64,000 nucleotides of DNA from Maea johnstoni (lineage: Eukaryota > Annelida > Polychaeta > Spionida > Magelonidae). Below the pieces are notes generated by a model. It searched no databases. It worked only from the letters and a program-made list of their open reading frames with translations, and had not been told where the DNA came from. Shown one piece after another: positions 31,201-62,977 of the stretch (position 1 is its first letter; every line of letters starts with the position of its first letter). The position numbers and the translations under genes were made by a program. Location: assembly GCA_963942565.1 (NCBI GenBank), contig OZ012685.1:38113835-38177834 (forward strand). The letters are read 5' to 3'.

Positions 31201-33200
31201 TGTTTTCAAGGTCAAATTGTTTTTGAAATACAGATGCATACAAAAGCCTGTCTCTATACAATTCTAACGAGGGGTCATTTGTTACTGTCTGTTGTATATG
31301 TCATATTTTAGAACAGATTTTGTTACCCCCACCCCATAATTCGTATTAACTACATATTTCTAATGTTTTAATATATACACAACTTCAGGCCTCTGTACAA
31401 ACTTAACGTGCAAGCGATAAGGCTGCCAACAGGTAGAAAATGAAATAGGGAATAATGTTCTGTAATATTATGCAATTGAATGTCACTCCACCTTGTGCAA
31501 ACATTGTCATTGATGAATCAAAGAAATAGGAGGACAGATGAGACTGAAACTGACCGCAGTCTTACTTATAAGGCCCATTGCACTTGATGACCTTTGACCT
31601 CTTGACCCACATCTTAGAGATGGTATTCCTGCAACTCTACATGTAATACTTCTGGATAAAAAGTGTTTCTTCCTCTGACAATTTTGGTACATAGCATGCT
31701 TAGCATTTATCAAACTATTCAATCTAACAAGTACGTCTACCACAGTGGACTATGTAACACAGTTAAGAACAAGTTATGGCGAACACCTAAATGAGCGCTT
31801 CTATGAAGCCCCATATTTGTTTGTTTTTGACCCGAAGACACATATTCTTCATCTTTTTTTACACTAAATGTAAATTTGTTCCTTTGATATTCCTTATGTG
31901 CAAGTTTTAAGACCAAAATAATGGTTGTGCTTACTATTTTTATCCTGGAAAAAGAAAAAATAGCCTTTTTTCAATGGTTTTTGCCTCATCAATTTTCACA
32001 TTGACCTCAAAATGACCCTGATTTGACCTTCAACATGTGTTCAAGGTCAAATTGTTTTTGAAATACAGATGCATACAAAAGCCTGTCTCTATACAATTCT
32101 AACGAGGGGTCATTTGTTGCAGTCTATTGTATATGTCATATTTTAGAACAGATTTTGTTACCCCCACCCCATAATTCGTATTTACTACATATTTCTAATG
32201 TTTTTATATATACACAACTTCAGGCCTCTGTACAAAGTTAACGTGCAAGCGATAAGGCTGCCAACAAGTAGAAAATGAAATAAGGAATAAGGTTCTTTAA
32301 TATTATGGAATTGAATGTCACTCCACCTTGTGCAAACATTGTCATTGATGAAGCAATGAAATAAGAGGGCGGATGAGACTGAAATTGACCGCAAAGTCTT
32401 ACTTATAAGGCCCATTGCACTTGATGACCTATGACCTTTGACCCATCTCCTGGAGATTGTATTCCTGCAACTCTACATGTAATACTTCTGGATAAAAGGT
32501 TTTTCTTCCTCTGACACTTTTGGTACGTAGCATGCTTAGCATTTATCAAAATCTTCAATCTAACAAGGACGTCTACCACAGTGGACTATGTAACACAGCA
32601 AAGAACATTCAATGGCGAACACCTAAATCAGCGCTTCTGTGAAGCTCCATATTTGTTTGTTTCTGACCCGAAAACACACATTTTTCATCTCTGTTTACAC
32701 TAAATCTAAATTTGTTCCTTTGATATTCCTTATACGCAAGTTTTAAGACCAAAATAATGGTTGTGCTTACTATTTTTATCCTGGAACAAGAAAAAATAAC
32801 CTTTTTTCGATGGTTTTGGCCTTACCAATTTTCACCTTGACCTCAAAATGCCTCTGATTTGACCTCGAACTTGAGTTCAAGGTCAAATTTTGAAACTTTC
32901 TTGATTTTATTCAAAAGCCTGATTTTTGGCAAATGTAAAAAGGGGTCATTTGTGACCGTCAGTTTTTCAGTTCAGATTTTATGGTGGATTTTGTTACCCC
33001 TACCCCATTAATTTCCTTTATTTTGGAAATCTGCCATTTTTGATACACACAACTTCAGGCCTCTGTACAAACTTAACGTGCAAGAGATAAGGCTGCCAAC
33101 AAGTAGAAAATTGAATGGGGGATGCTGCTCTTCCATTTGGTACCAAGAAACCTTCCTCCACCTCTCGGCACGCAAAACTCCAAAAATAAGGCCTATTTCA
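28245..33200 (-). repeat. Right arm: five to six tandem units, inverted
   Basis: Minus-orientation copies with a shared landmark at 28608, 30147, 30602, 31441, 32276 and about 33112, so two spacings are 835-839 bp. The 30147-30602 step is a short unit and the 28608-30147 step contains a 0.73-kb insertion. The copies nearest the outer end are most alike; the innermost is most diverged. Frames up to 155 codons repeat with the unit and are not genes. Confidence 0.85.
28671..29401. mobile_element. TA-flanked MITE inside a right-arm unit
   Basis: The inverted ends CTGTATAACGGGTA and CTGTATAAAGGGTA, flanked by TA, interrupt the unit between CTTGTGCAAT and TTGTCATTG. Tc1/mariner-like. A 76-codon frame inside is unsupported. 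Confidence 0.65.
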
Positions 33201-33240
33201 GAATTGGCTCATGGACTATTAAGGTAGCTTGAGGGGTTAA

Positions 33241-34320
33241 TTTCTTTGACTCAGTTTTCCTCTAGATAACCTGCATTTATTTGACAATTTAGCCTGTACA
33301 AAGTATATATTGCCGAAAATGTCGTCTGAAGTGCACTGCATTAAAAATGCCAAAGTACCCTCACAGCAGTGTGTAAGATTTTTTGGGTAAAAACTGAAAA
33401 AAAAGACATAACTTTATTCATGATATTTATTTGCAAATTTGTGCAATAACATCTGAAGGGAGTTTCAAACTTTTGAGACTATACTAAGTCACATGATCAA
33501 CAAGATGGCAGACCACAATCCATCATAATACTTCTCATAACTGCAGTTTCACTCGGTGTCAATCCGGCACCTAATTACTGTATAAAGATGCCTCTGTTTT
33601 CGCTAAAATCACAATTACAATCACCCTCGTTCTGGGACAATGGCAATCCTGATAGGATTGCCACAATCTTATCTGTCTGATATTTCACTCAGGCAGGTCC
33701 CTCGATCATGGCAGTTGAGTTATTGGGGAATCTCGGCCACTTATTGCTTTTGCCTCGCTGGTATTATCGGAAAAAATGGGCCACCCTCAACGTATCAAAA
33801 TCGTAATTAATAAAAAGTGTCCGAAATTACTGGGAATTTATGGTAGTGCACATAAGCCAGTCTAGATTGGTGTGTGCCATGGCTTGATGCAGTCTCTAAT
33901 GGCTGCCTGGAGTGCCTGCAGCTTCTGGCCTATAAATGGTATTGGGGATTCATTATGGCCTGTCTGCCCAGCAGTGGCAAAGCCAGTATACTCCTGCTAA
34001 TCATGTTCATGACCATAAAACAATTAGGACATCACAGAGGATTCAAACTTGGACCACCCGCATCATTATTATTTCATTTTCTTATATTTAATCTCCAGTA
34101 ATATATTTTTTTTGAAATCATTCTTAACGTTTTTTTAACGATACCGCGTGGGACGAACTTCTGTGACAAAAAGGAGAGGAAAACGAGCATAAATAACGAG
34201 AATAAAACAGAATCGTATATTTGATTATTATGAGTTTTATTTGGCCATAGAATATTAAATTTGAACGAATTATCCATTAAGAATTAAATACGAAAGTATT
34301 GATGCCAATGCTGGTGAGCC
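33241..34320. other. Intergenic, nothing clear
   Basis: No gene recognised. A TACTGTATAAAGATGCC segment at ~33574 resembles one end of the 28671 MITE, and ATTTATGGTAGTG near 33840 may be its partner. The rest is A+T-rich. Confidence 0.4.
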
Positions 34321-34442
34321 TTCGTTCGGGTTCAGAACGAGGCACTGAAATGGCGGCTCACTAGACGAGAATGCGGCCATCCAAGCGCTGTGCATCCGAG
34401 CGGTTGTTTCATTGAATCACGGCTTAGGAAGTGCTCGGAGCG
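34321..34442 (+). promoter_or_regulatory. Promoter / 5' UTR of the unnamed plus-strand gene
   Basis: A short stretch with more CpG than its surroundings (GGCTCACTAGACGAGAATGC, GCATCCGAGCGG) directly before the inferred ATG at 34443. No TATA box was seen. Transcription start not determined. Confidence 0.35.
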
Positions 34443-54048
<19,606 letters not shown>

Positions 54049-57000
54049 GGAGGTGATGGAGCACGATAGCTGCCTGAGAGAGCTGGCTGGACTCGAGGAA
54101 GAGATCATACCCGATGCTGCAATGAGACATTTCACACTGGTGCCCTCCTCTCTCAACACAGCATGAGGAGGTGATGGAGCACGATAGCTGCCTGAGAGAG
54201 CTGGCTGGACTCGAGGAAGAGATCATACCCGATGCTGCAATGAGACATTTCACACTGGTGCCCTCCTCACTCCACACAGCATGAGGAGGTGATGGAGCAC
54301 GATAGCTGCCTGAGAGAGCTGGCTGGACTCGAGGAAGAGATCATACCCGATGCCGCAATGAGACATTTCACACTGGTGCCCTCCTCTCTCAACACAGCAT
54401 GAGGAGGTGATGGAGCACGATAGCTGCCTGAGAGAGCTGGCTGGACTCGAGGAAGAGATCATACCCGATGCCGCAATGAGACATTTCACACTGGTGCCCT
54501 CCTCACTCAACACAGCATGAGGAGGTGATGGAGCACGATAGCTGCCTGAGAGAGCTGGCTGGACTCGAGGAAGAGATCATACCCGATGCCGCAATGAGAC
54601 ATTTCACACTGGTGCCCTCCTCTCTCAACACAGCATGAGGAGGTGATGGAGCACGATAGCTGCCTGAGAGAGCTGGCTGGACTCGAGGAAGAGATCATAC
54701 CCGATGCCGCAATGAGACATTTCACACTGGTGCCCTCCTCACTCCACACAGCATGAGGAGGTGATGATGCACGATAGCTGCCTGAGAGAGCTGGCTGGAC
54801 TCGAGGAAGAGATCATACCCGATGCTGCAATGAGACATTTCACACTGGTGCCCTCCTCACTCAACACAGCATGAGGAGGTGATGGAGCACGATAGCTGCC
54901 TGAGAGAGCTGGCTGGACTCGAGGAAGAGATCATACCCGATGCCGCAATGAGACATTTCACACTGGTGCCCTCCTCACTCCACACAGCATGAGGAGGTGA
55001 TGGAGCACGATAGCTGCCTGAGAGAGCTGGCTGGACTCGAGGAAGAGATCATACCCGATGCTGCAATGAGACATTTCACACTGGTGCCCTCCTCTCTCAA
55101 CACAGCATGAGGAGGTGATGGAGCACGATAGCTGCCTGAGAGAGCTGGCTGGACTCGAGGAAGAGATCATACCCGATGCTGCAATGAGACATTTCACACT
55201 GGTGCCCTCCTCACTCCACACAGCATGAGGAGGTGATGGAGCACGATAGCTGCCTGAGAGAGCTGGCTGGACTCGAGGAAGAGATCATACCCGATGCCGC
55301 GATGAGACATTTCACACTGGTGCCCTCCTCACTCAACACAGCATGAGGAGGTGATGGAGCACGATAGCTGCCTGAGAGAGCTGGCTGGACTCGAGGAAGA
55401 GATCATACCCGATGCTGCAATGAGACATTTCACACTGGTGCCCTCCTCACTCCACACAGCATGAGGAGGTGATGGAGCACGATAGCTGCCTGAGAGAGCT
55501 GGCTGGACTCGAGGAAGAGATCATACCCGATGCCGCGATGAGACATTTCACACTGGTGCCCTCCTCACTCCACACAGCATGTGGAGGTGATGGAGCACGA
55601 TAGCTGCCTGAGAGAGCTGGCTGGACTCGAGGAAGAGATCATACCCGATGCTGCAATGAGACATTTCACACTGGTGCCCTCCTCACTCCACACAGCATGA
55701 GGAGGTGATGGAGCACGATAGCTGCCTGAGAGAGCTGGCTGGACTCGAGGAAGAGATCATACCCGATGCTGCAATGAGACATTTCACACTGGTGCCCTCC
55801 TCACTCCACACAGCATGAGGAGGTGATGGAGCACGATAGCTGCCTGAGAGAGCTGGCTGGACTCGAGGAAGAGATCATACCTGATGCTGCAATGAGACAT
55901 TTCACACTGGTGCCCTCCTCACTCCACACAGCATGAGGAGGTGATGGAGCACGATAGCTGCCTGAGAGAGCTGGCTGGACTCGAGGAAGAGATCATACCC
56001 GATGCCGCAATGAGACATTTCACACTGGTGCCCTCCTCACTCAACACAGCATGAGGAGGTGATGGAGCACGATAGCTGCCTGAGAGAGCTGGCTGGACTC
56101 GAGGAAGAGATCATACCCGATGCCACAATGAGACATTTCACACTGGTGCCCTCCTCTCTCAACACAGCATGAGGAGGTGATGGAGCACGATAGCTGCCTG
56201 AGAGAGCTGGCTGGACTCGAGGAAGAGATCATACCCGAAGCTGCAATGAGACATTTCACACTGGTGCCCTCCTCACTCCACACAGCATGAGGAGGTGATG
56301 GAGCACGATAGCTGCCTGAGAGAGCTGGCTGGACTCGAGGAAGAGATCATACCCGATGCCGCAATAAGACATTTCACACTGGTGCCCTCCTCACTCCATA
56401 CAGCATGAGGAGGTGATGGAGCACGATAGCTGCCTGAGAGAGCTGGCTGGACTCGAGGAAGAGATCATACCCGATGCCGCAATGAGACATTTCACACTGG
56501 TGCCCTCCTCACTCAACACAGCATGAGGAGGTGATGGAGCACGATAGCTGCCTGAGAGAGCTGGCTGGACTCGAGGAAGAGATCATACCCGATGCTGCAA
56601 TGAGACATTTCACACTGGTGCCCTCCTCACTCAACACAGCATGAGGAGATGATGTATCACGATAGCTGCCTGCGAGAGCTGGCTGGACTCGAGGAAGAGA
56701 TCATACCCGATGCTGTAATGAGACATTTCACACTGGTGCCCTCCTCTCTCAACACAGCATGAGGAGGTGATGGAGCACGATAGCTGCCTGAGAGAGCTGG
56801 CTGGACTCGAGGAAGAGATCATACCCGATGCCGCAATGAGACATTTCACACTGGTGCCCTCCTCACTCAACACAGCATGAGGAGGTGATGGAGCACGATA
56901 GCTGCCTGCGAGAGCTGGCTGGACTCGATGAGGAGATCATACCCAATGCCGCAATGAGACATTTCACACTGGTGCCCTCCTCACTCCACACAGCATGAGG

Positions 57001-60000
57001 AGGTGATGGAGCACGATAGCTGCCTGCGAGAGCTGGCTGGACTCGAGGAAGAGATCATACCCGATGCCGCAATGAGACATTTCACACTGGTGCCCTCCTC
57101 ACTCCACACAGCATGAGGAGGTGATGGAGCACGATAGCTGCCTGCGAGAGCTGGCTGGACTCGAGGAAGAGATCATACCCGATGCCGCAATGAGACATTT
57201 CACACTGGTGCCCTCCTCACTCAACACAGCATGAGGAGGTGATGGAGCACGATAGCTGCCTGAGAGAGCTGGCTGGACTCGAGGAAGAGATCATACCCGA
57301 AGCTGCAATGAGACATTTCACACTGGTGCCCTCCTCTCTCAACACAGCATGAGGAGGTGATGGAGCACGATAGCTGCCTTCTAGAGCTGGCTGGACTCGA
57401 GGAAGAGATCATACCCGAAGCTGCAATGAGACATTTCACACTGGTGCCCTCCTCACTCAACACAGCATGAGGAGGTGATGGAGCACGATAGCTGCCTGAG
57501 AGAGCTGGCTGGACTCGAGGAAGAGATCATACCCGATGCCGCAATGAGACATTTCACACTGGTGCCCTCCTCACTCAACACAGCATGAGGAGGTGATGGA
57601 GCACGATAGCTGCCTGAGAGAGCTGGCTGGACTCGAGGAAGAGATCATACCCGATGCCGCAATGAGACATTTCACACTGGTGCCCTCCTCACTCAACACA
57701 GCATGAGGAGGTGATGGAGCACGATAGCTGCCTGAGAGAGCTGGCTGGACTCGAGGAAGAGATCATACCCGATGCCGCAATGAGACATTTCACACTGGTG
57801 CCCTCCTCACTCCACACAGCATGAGGAGGTGATGGAGCACGATAGCTGCCTGAGAGAGCTGGCTGGACTCGAGGAAGAGATCATACCCGATGCCGCAATG
57901 AGACATTTCACACTGGTGCCCTCCTCTCTCAACACAGCATGAGGAGGTGATGGAGCACGATAGCTGCCTTCTAGAGCTGGCTGGACTCGAGGAAGAGATC
58001 ATACCCGATGCCGCAATGAGACATTTCACACTGGTGCCCTCCTCACTCCACACAGCATGAGGAGGTGATGGAGCACGATAGCTGCCTGAGAGAGCTGGCT
58101 GGACTCGAGGAAGAGATCATACCCGATGCCACAATGAGACATTTCACACTGGTGCCCTCCTCTCTCAACACAGCATGAGGAGGTGATGGAGCACGATAGC
58201 TGCCTGAGAGAGCTGGCTGGACTCGAGGAAGAGATCATACCCGATGCCGCAATGAGACATTTCACACTGGTGCCCTCCTCACTCAACACAGCATGAGGAG
58301 GTGATGGAGCACGATAGCTGCCTGAGAGAGCTGGCTGGACTCGAGGAAGAGATCATACCCGATGCCGCAATGAGACATTTCACACTGGTGCCCTCCTCAC
58401 TCAACACAGCATGAGGAGGTGATGGAGCACGATAGCTGCCTGAGAGAGCTGGCTGGACTCGAGGAAGAGATCATACCCGATGCTGCAATGAGACATTTCA
58501 CACTGGTGCCCTCCTCACTCAACACAGCATGAGGAGGTGATGGAGCACGATAGCTGCCTGATAGAGCTGGCTGGACTCGAGGAAGAGATCATACCCGATG
58601 CCGCAATGAGACATTTCACACTGGTGCCCTCCTCACTCAACACAGCATGAGGAGGTGATGGAGCACGATAGCTGCCTGAGAGAGCTGGCTGGACTCGAGG
58701 AAGAGATCATACCCGATGCCGCGATGAGACATTTCACACTGGTGCCCTCCTCACTCCATACAGCATGAGGAGGTGATGGAGCACGATAGCTGCCTTCTAG
58801 AGCTGGCTGGACTCGAGGAAGAGATCATACCCGATGCCGCAATGAGACATTTCACACTGGTGCCCTCCTCTCTCAACACAGCATGAGGAGGTGATGGAGC
58901 ACGATAGCTGCCTGAGAGAGCTGGCTGCACTCGAGGAAGAGATCATACCCGATGCCGCAATGAGACATTTCACACTGGTGCCCTCCTCTCTCAACACAGC
59001 ATGAGGAGGTGATGGAGCACGATAGCTGCCTGATAGAGCTGGCTGGACTCGAGGAAGAGATCATACCCGATGCCACAATGAGACATTTCACACTGGTGCC
59101 CTCCTCTCTCAACACAGCATGAGGAGGTGATGGAGCACGATAGCTGTCTGCGAGAGCTGGCTGGACTCGAGGAAGAGATCATACCCGATGCTGCAATGAG
59201 ACATTTCACACTGGTGCCCTCCTCACTCCACACAGCATGAGGAGGTGATGGAGCACGATAGCTGCCTGAGAGAGCTGGCTGGACTCGAGGAAGAGATTAT
59301 ACCCGATGCCGCAATGAGACATTTCACACTGGTGCCCTCCTCTCTCAACACAGCATGAGGAGGTGATGGAGCACGATAGCTGCCTGAGAGAGCTGGCTGG
59401 ACTCGAGGAAGAGATCATACCCGATGCTGCAATGAGACATTTCACACTGGTGCCCTCCTCACTCCACACAGCATGAGGAGGTGATGGAGCACGATAGCTG
59501 CCTGAGAGAGCTGGCTGGACTCGAGGAAGAGATCATACCCGATGCCGCAATGAGACATTTCACACTGGTGCCCTCCTCTCTCAACACAGCATGAGGAGGT
59601 GATGGAGCACGATAGCTGCCTGAGAGAGCTGGCTGGACTCGAGGAAGAGATCATACCCGATGCTGCAATGAGACATTTCACACTGGTGCCCTCCTCACTC
59701 AACACAGCATGAGGAGGTGATGGAGCACGATAGCTGCCTGAGAGAGCTGGCTGGACTCGAGGAAGAGATCATACCCGATGCTGCAATGAGACATTTCACA
59801 CTGGTGCCCTCCTCACTCCACACAGCATGAGGAGGTGATGGAGCACGATAGCTGCCTGAGAGAGCTGGCTGGACTCGAGGAAGAGATCATACCCGATGCC
59901 GCGATGAGACATTTCACACTGGTGCCCTCCTCACTCAACACAGCATGAGGAGGTGATGGAGCACGATAGCTGCCTGAGAGAGCTGGCTGGACTCGAGGAA

Positions 60001-61147
60001 GAGATCATACCCGATGCCGCAATGAGACATTTCACACTGGTGCCCTCCTCACTCCACACAGCATGAGGAGGTGATGGAGCACGATAGCTGCCTGAGAGAG
60101 CTGGCTGGACTCGAGGAAGAGATCATACCCGATGCCGCAATGAGACATTTTACACTGGTGCCCTCCTCTCTCAACACAGCATGAGGAGGTGATGGAGCAC
60201 GATAGCTGCCTGAGAGAGCTGGCTGGACTCGAGGAAGAGATCATACCCGATGCCACAATGAGACATTTCACACTGGTGCCCTCCTCTCTCAACACAGCAT
60301 GAGGAGGTGATGGAGATTAAGCAACAGCACGATAGCTGCCTGCGAGAGCTGGCTGGACTCGAGGAAGAGATCATACCCGATGCCGCAATGAGACATTTCA
60401 CACTGGTGCCCTCCTCACTCAACACAGCATGAGGAGGTGATGGAGCACGATAGCTGCCTGAGAGAGCTGGCTGGACTCGAGGAAGAGATCATACCCGATG
60501 CCGCAATGAGACATTTCACACTGGTGCCCTCCTCACTCAACACAGCATGAGGAGGTGATGGAGCACGATAGCTGCCTGAGAGAGCTGGCTGGACTCGAGG
60601 AAGAGATCATACCCGATGCCGCAATGAGACATTTCACACTGGTGCCCTCCTCACTCCACACAGCATGAGGAGGTGATGGAGATTAAGCAACAGCACGATA
60701 GCTGCCTGCGAGAGCTGGCTGGACTCGAGGAAGAGATCATACCCGATGCCGCAATGAGACATTTCACACTGGTGCCCTCCTCACTCAACACAGCATGAGG
60801 AGGTGATGGAGCACGATAGCTGCCTGAGAGAGCTGGCTGGACTCGAGGAAGAGATCATACCCGATGCTGCAATGAGACATTTCACACTGGTGCCCTCCTC
60901 TCTCAACACAGCATGAGGAGGTGATGGAGCACGATAGCTGCCTGAGAGAGCTGGCTGGACTCGAGGAAGAGATCATACCCGATGCCGCAATGAGACATTT
61001 CACACTGGTGCCCTCCTCACTCAACACAGCATGAGGAGGTGATGGAGCACGATAGCTGCCTGAGAGAGCTGGCTGGACTCGAGGAAGAGATCATACCCGA
61101 TGCCGCAATGAGACATTTCACACTGGTGCCCTCCTCACTCCACACAG

Positions 61148-61288
61148 CATGAGGAGGTGATGGAGATTAAGCAACAGCACGATAGCTGCCTGCGAGAGCT
61201 GGCTGGACTCGAGGAAGAGATCATACCCGATGCCACAATGAGACATTTCACACTGGTGCCCTCCTCACTCCACACAGGATACCAGTAG
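61148..61288 (+). CDS. Last array unit: possible alternative final exon with ancestral C-terminus
   Basis: The 130-bp last unit reads HEEVMEIKQQHDSCLRELAG, LEEEIIPDATMRHFTLVPSS and then LHTGYQ before TAG (61286-61288). It is preceded by CCTCACTCCACACAG, an acceptor-like site, and starts in phase 0, the phase left by exon 8. If used, it would give a 629-residue protein and remove the array as intron. Whether it is used cannot be told from sequence. Confidence 0.45.
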   Translation, partial: HEEVMEIKQQHDSCLRELAGLEEEIIPDATMRHFTLVPSSLHTGYQ

Positions 61289-61315
61289 ACCAATATTCTG
61301 ATCCTTTCATAACCT

Positions 61316-61740
61316 CAGGGGTGTCCAACGGTCACATTTTAAAAAGAAATTATATAATTCATTTTCCACACAAGTCGTTTATCATCAATACAATAGTCTA
61401 ATGGTTGCATTGTTGTACAAAAGTGCGACAGACGCCTCAAAGCGGGTGGCAAAACAAACCCTTTAATCACAGTTTAACTCAGCATATTTTCGGGAAGCAT
61501 GACCAAATGATGTTGTTTAATGATTCAATTGTATTTTTAAATACAGAGTGTGCGTAGAAAACATGTAAACTCCTTCTGTTAATATCACATATTGATTGAT
61601 ATTGGTCTTCGTTATTGCTACAATGCTGATATGGTAGTGCCACCTGGTGACAATTTTCAAACAGAGTTTGCGCACAGCACCCACCAAAAATTGCTGTGCC
61701 CCAGGAACAATGGTATGTGCCTAAAACTTGGACACCCCTC
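61316..61740. mobile_element. CAGGGG-type MITE (hAT-like, 5-bp TSD)
   Basis: CAGGGGTGTCCAA at the left and TTGGACACCCCTC at the right (last base changed), with AACCT duplicated at 61311-61315 and 61741-61745. Inserted 28 bp past the presumed ancestral stop. Confidence 0.75.
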
Positions 61741-61745
61741 AACCT

Positions 61746-62380
61746 TGAGTAGAAAAATCATACCAAATATGATATTGGTGCCCTCTACAGAACATATCAT
61801 GAATTAATAGGGGTATGTTGTTTTGAACATTTTATACCCTTTCTATGGGAAAACTTATTCCAGATGCCACAAAGTGACATTTCATACTGACATCCTTCAC
61901 ACGAGATATCAGTGAAGAAGACTTATAGGCTGATACTTGATTGATTTTTTCGACCCCTAATGGAGAACTCATTCCAGACGCCAAAAATTGACATTTCATA
62001 CTGGTATCCTTCACACGAGATATCCGTGAAAACGACTGATAGACTATTGCTGCATTGATCCTTTCAAGCCTAAATTGATAAAATCATTCCACTGGCAGAG
62101 GTCGCAAAGTGACATTTCATACTGACATCCTTTACACGAGATATCAGTGAAAAAGACTTATAAGCTAATACTTAATTGATTTTTTCGACCCTAAATGGAA
62201 AACTGATTCCAGACGCCTAAATGTGACATTTAATATTGGTATCCTTCACACAAGATATCAGTGAAGGCGACTGGTAGACTAATACTGCATTGATCCTTTC
62301 AAGCCTTAATAGATAAAATCATTCCAGAGGTCGCAAAGTGACATGTCATACTACAATCCTAAATAGATAAAATCTTAGAA
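61746..62380 (+). repeat. Older, diverged ~115-125-bp tandem repeats
   Basis: Four clear units and one or two worn ones. Each has GACATTTCATACTG, ATCCTTCACACGAGATATC and GTGAA..GACT.ATAG. They alternate between TTGATTTTTTCGACC and TTGATCCTTTCAAGCC endings. They align with the end of the exon array (GACATTTCACACTGGTGCCC, then GGATACCAGTAGACCAATA and TGATCCTTTCA), so they are related to the last exon and its 3' flank. Confidence 0.7.
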
Positions 62381-62778
62381 GAAGTCATAAAAGAAATGAT
62401 AGCGTTGTCACAAAGAGACTGCTGCTGTCATAGATCTTAAAAAAAGTAACATTGTGTTCTAATACCCAACACTGGCGAAGTAAACAGATGCTGCAATAAC
62501 TTTCATACTATAAAAAACGAGCAACGAAGAAATGATAAGATGCCACCAGTTGACATGATACATATCAACCCATTACACTATTAAACCCTAGTGATGTGAA
62601 CTAGTGCACAATGACACGTCTAAATCCACACCAGAATAAAAAAGAAATCACAAGTTATCACAAGGAGACTATAATGACTTTTGTGAATTGATAGAGAAGA
62701 AAGCATATGTGGATGTCACGTAGAGATTGATGCAGTTATACCCACCATGCTAGACAGTAGTCCATGAGCCAGCGTAGC

Positions 62779-62977
62779 CTTAACACTTTAAACCCCAAAA
62801 TACTCACAGCTCCCAAAAGCAGCCTGACATTTCGGATGAAGTCTTGCAGATAAAAGCATATTTGTCATGTTGGTATTCATTCAATAGCTCTTGATCAGTC
62901 TTCTCAGATGAAAACCTCCGTGACGATAATTTTACTGTTTTTTTGGCCAAATTAGTCACCAGTAACATGAGGGTTAA
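62779..62977. mobile_element. TTAA MITE, family B/A mosaic
   Basis: The first ~90 bp look like family B (CTCACAGCTCCCAAAAGCAG, AGCCTGACATTTCG). From TTTGTCATGTTGGTATTCAT onward it is family A, ending ACATGAGGGTTAA. Confidence 0.6.

Larger units (their letters stand above)
20340..33240. repeat. 12.9-kb inverted structure with tandem-unit arms
   Basis: The left end (from CTTATAGTCCATGAGCCA, 20347) and right end (to about 33222-33240) are inverted copies of each other for ~110 bp, including GTGCCGAGAGG and TTTCTTGGTACCAAATG. Inside, an 825-840-bp unit is repeated. Plus-orientation copies start near 20441, 21266 and 25207 (last one truncated). About five or six minus-orientation copies lie between 28245 and 33200. 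The right end reads GAGGGGTTAA and the left is preceded by TTAA, so a TTAA-targeting foldback-type transposon is plausible. No transposase frame seen. Confidence 0.75.

Noticed and set aside
33874-34101. Inverted tRNA-like B box (GTTTGAATCC on the minus strand near 34045) as a further SINE
   Set aside because: No A box at the right spacing and no similarity to the SINE body seen at 1.5 and 48.5 kb.
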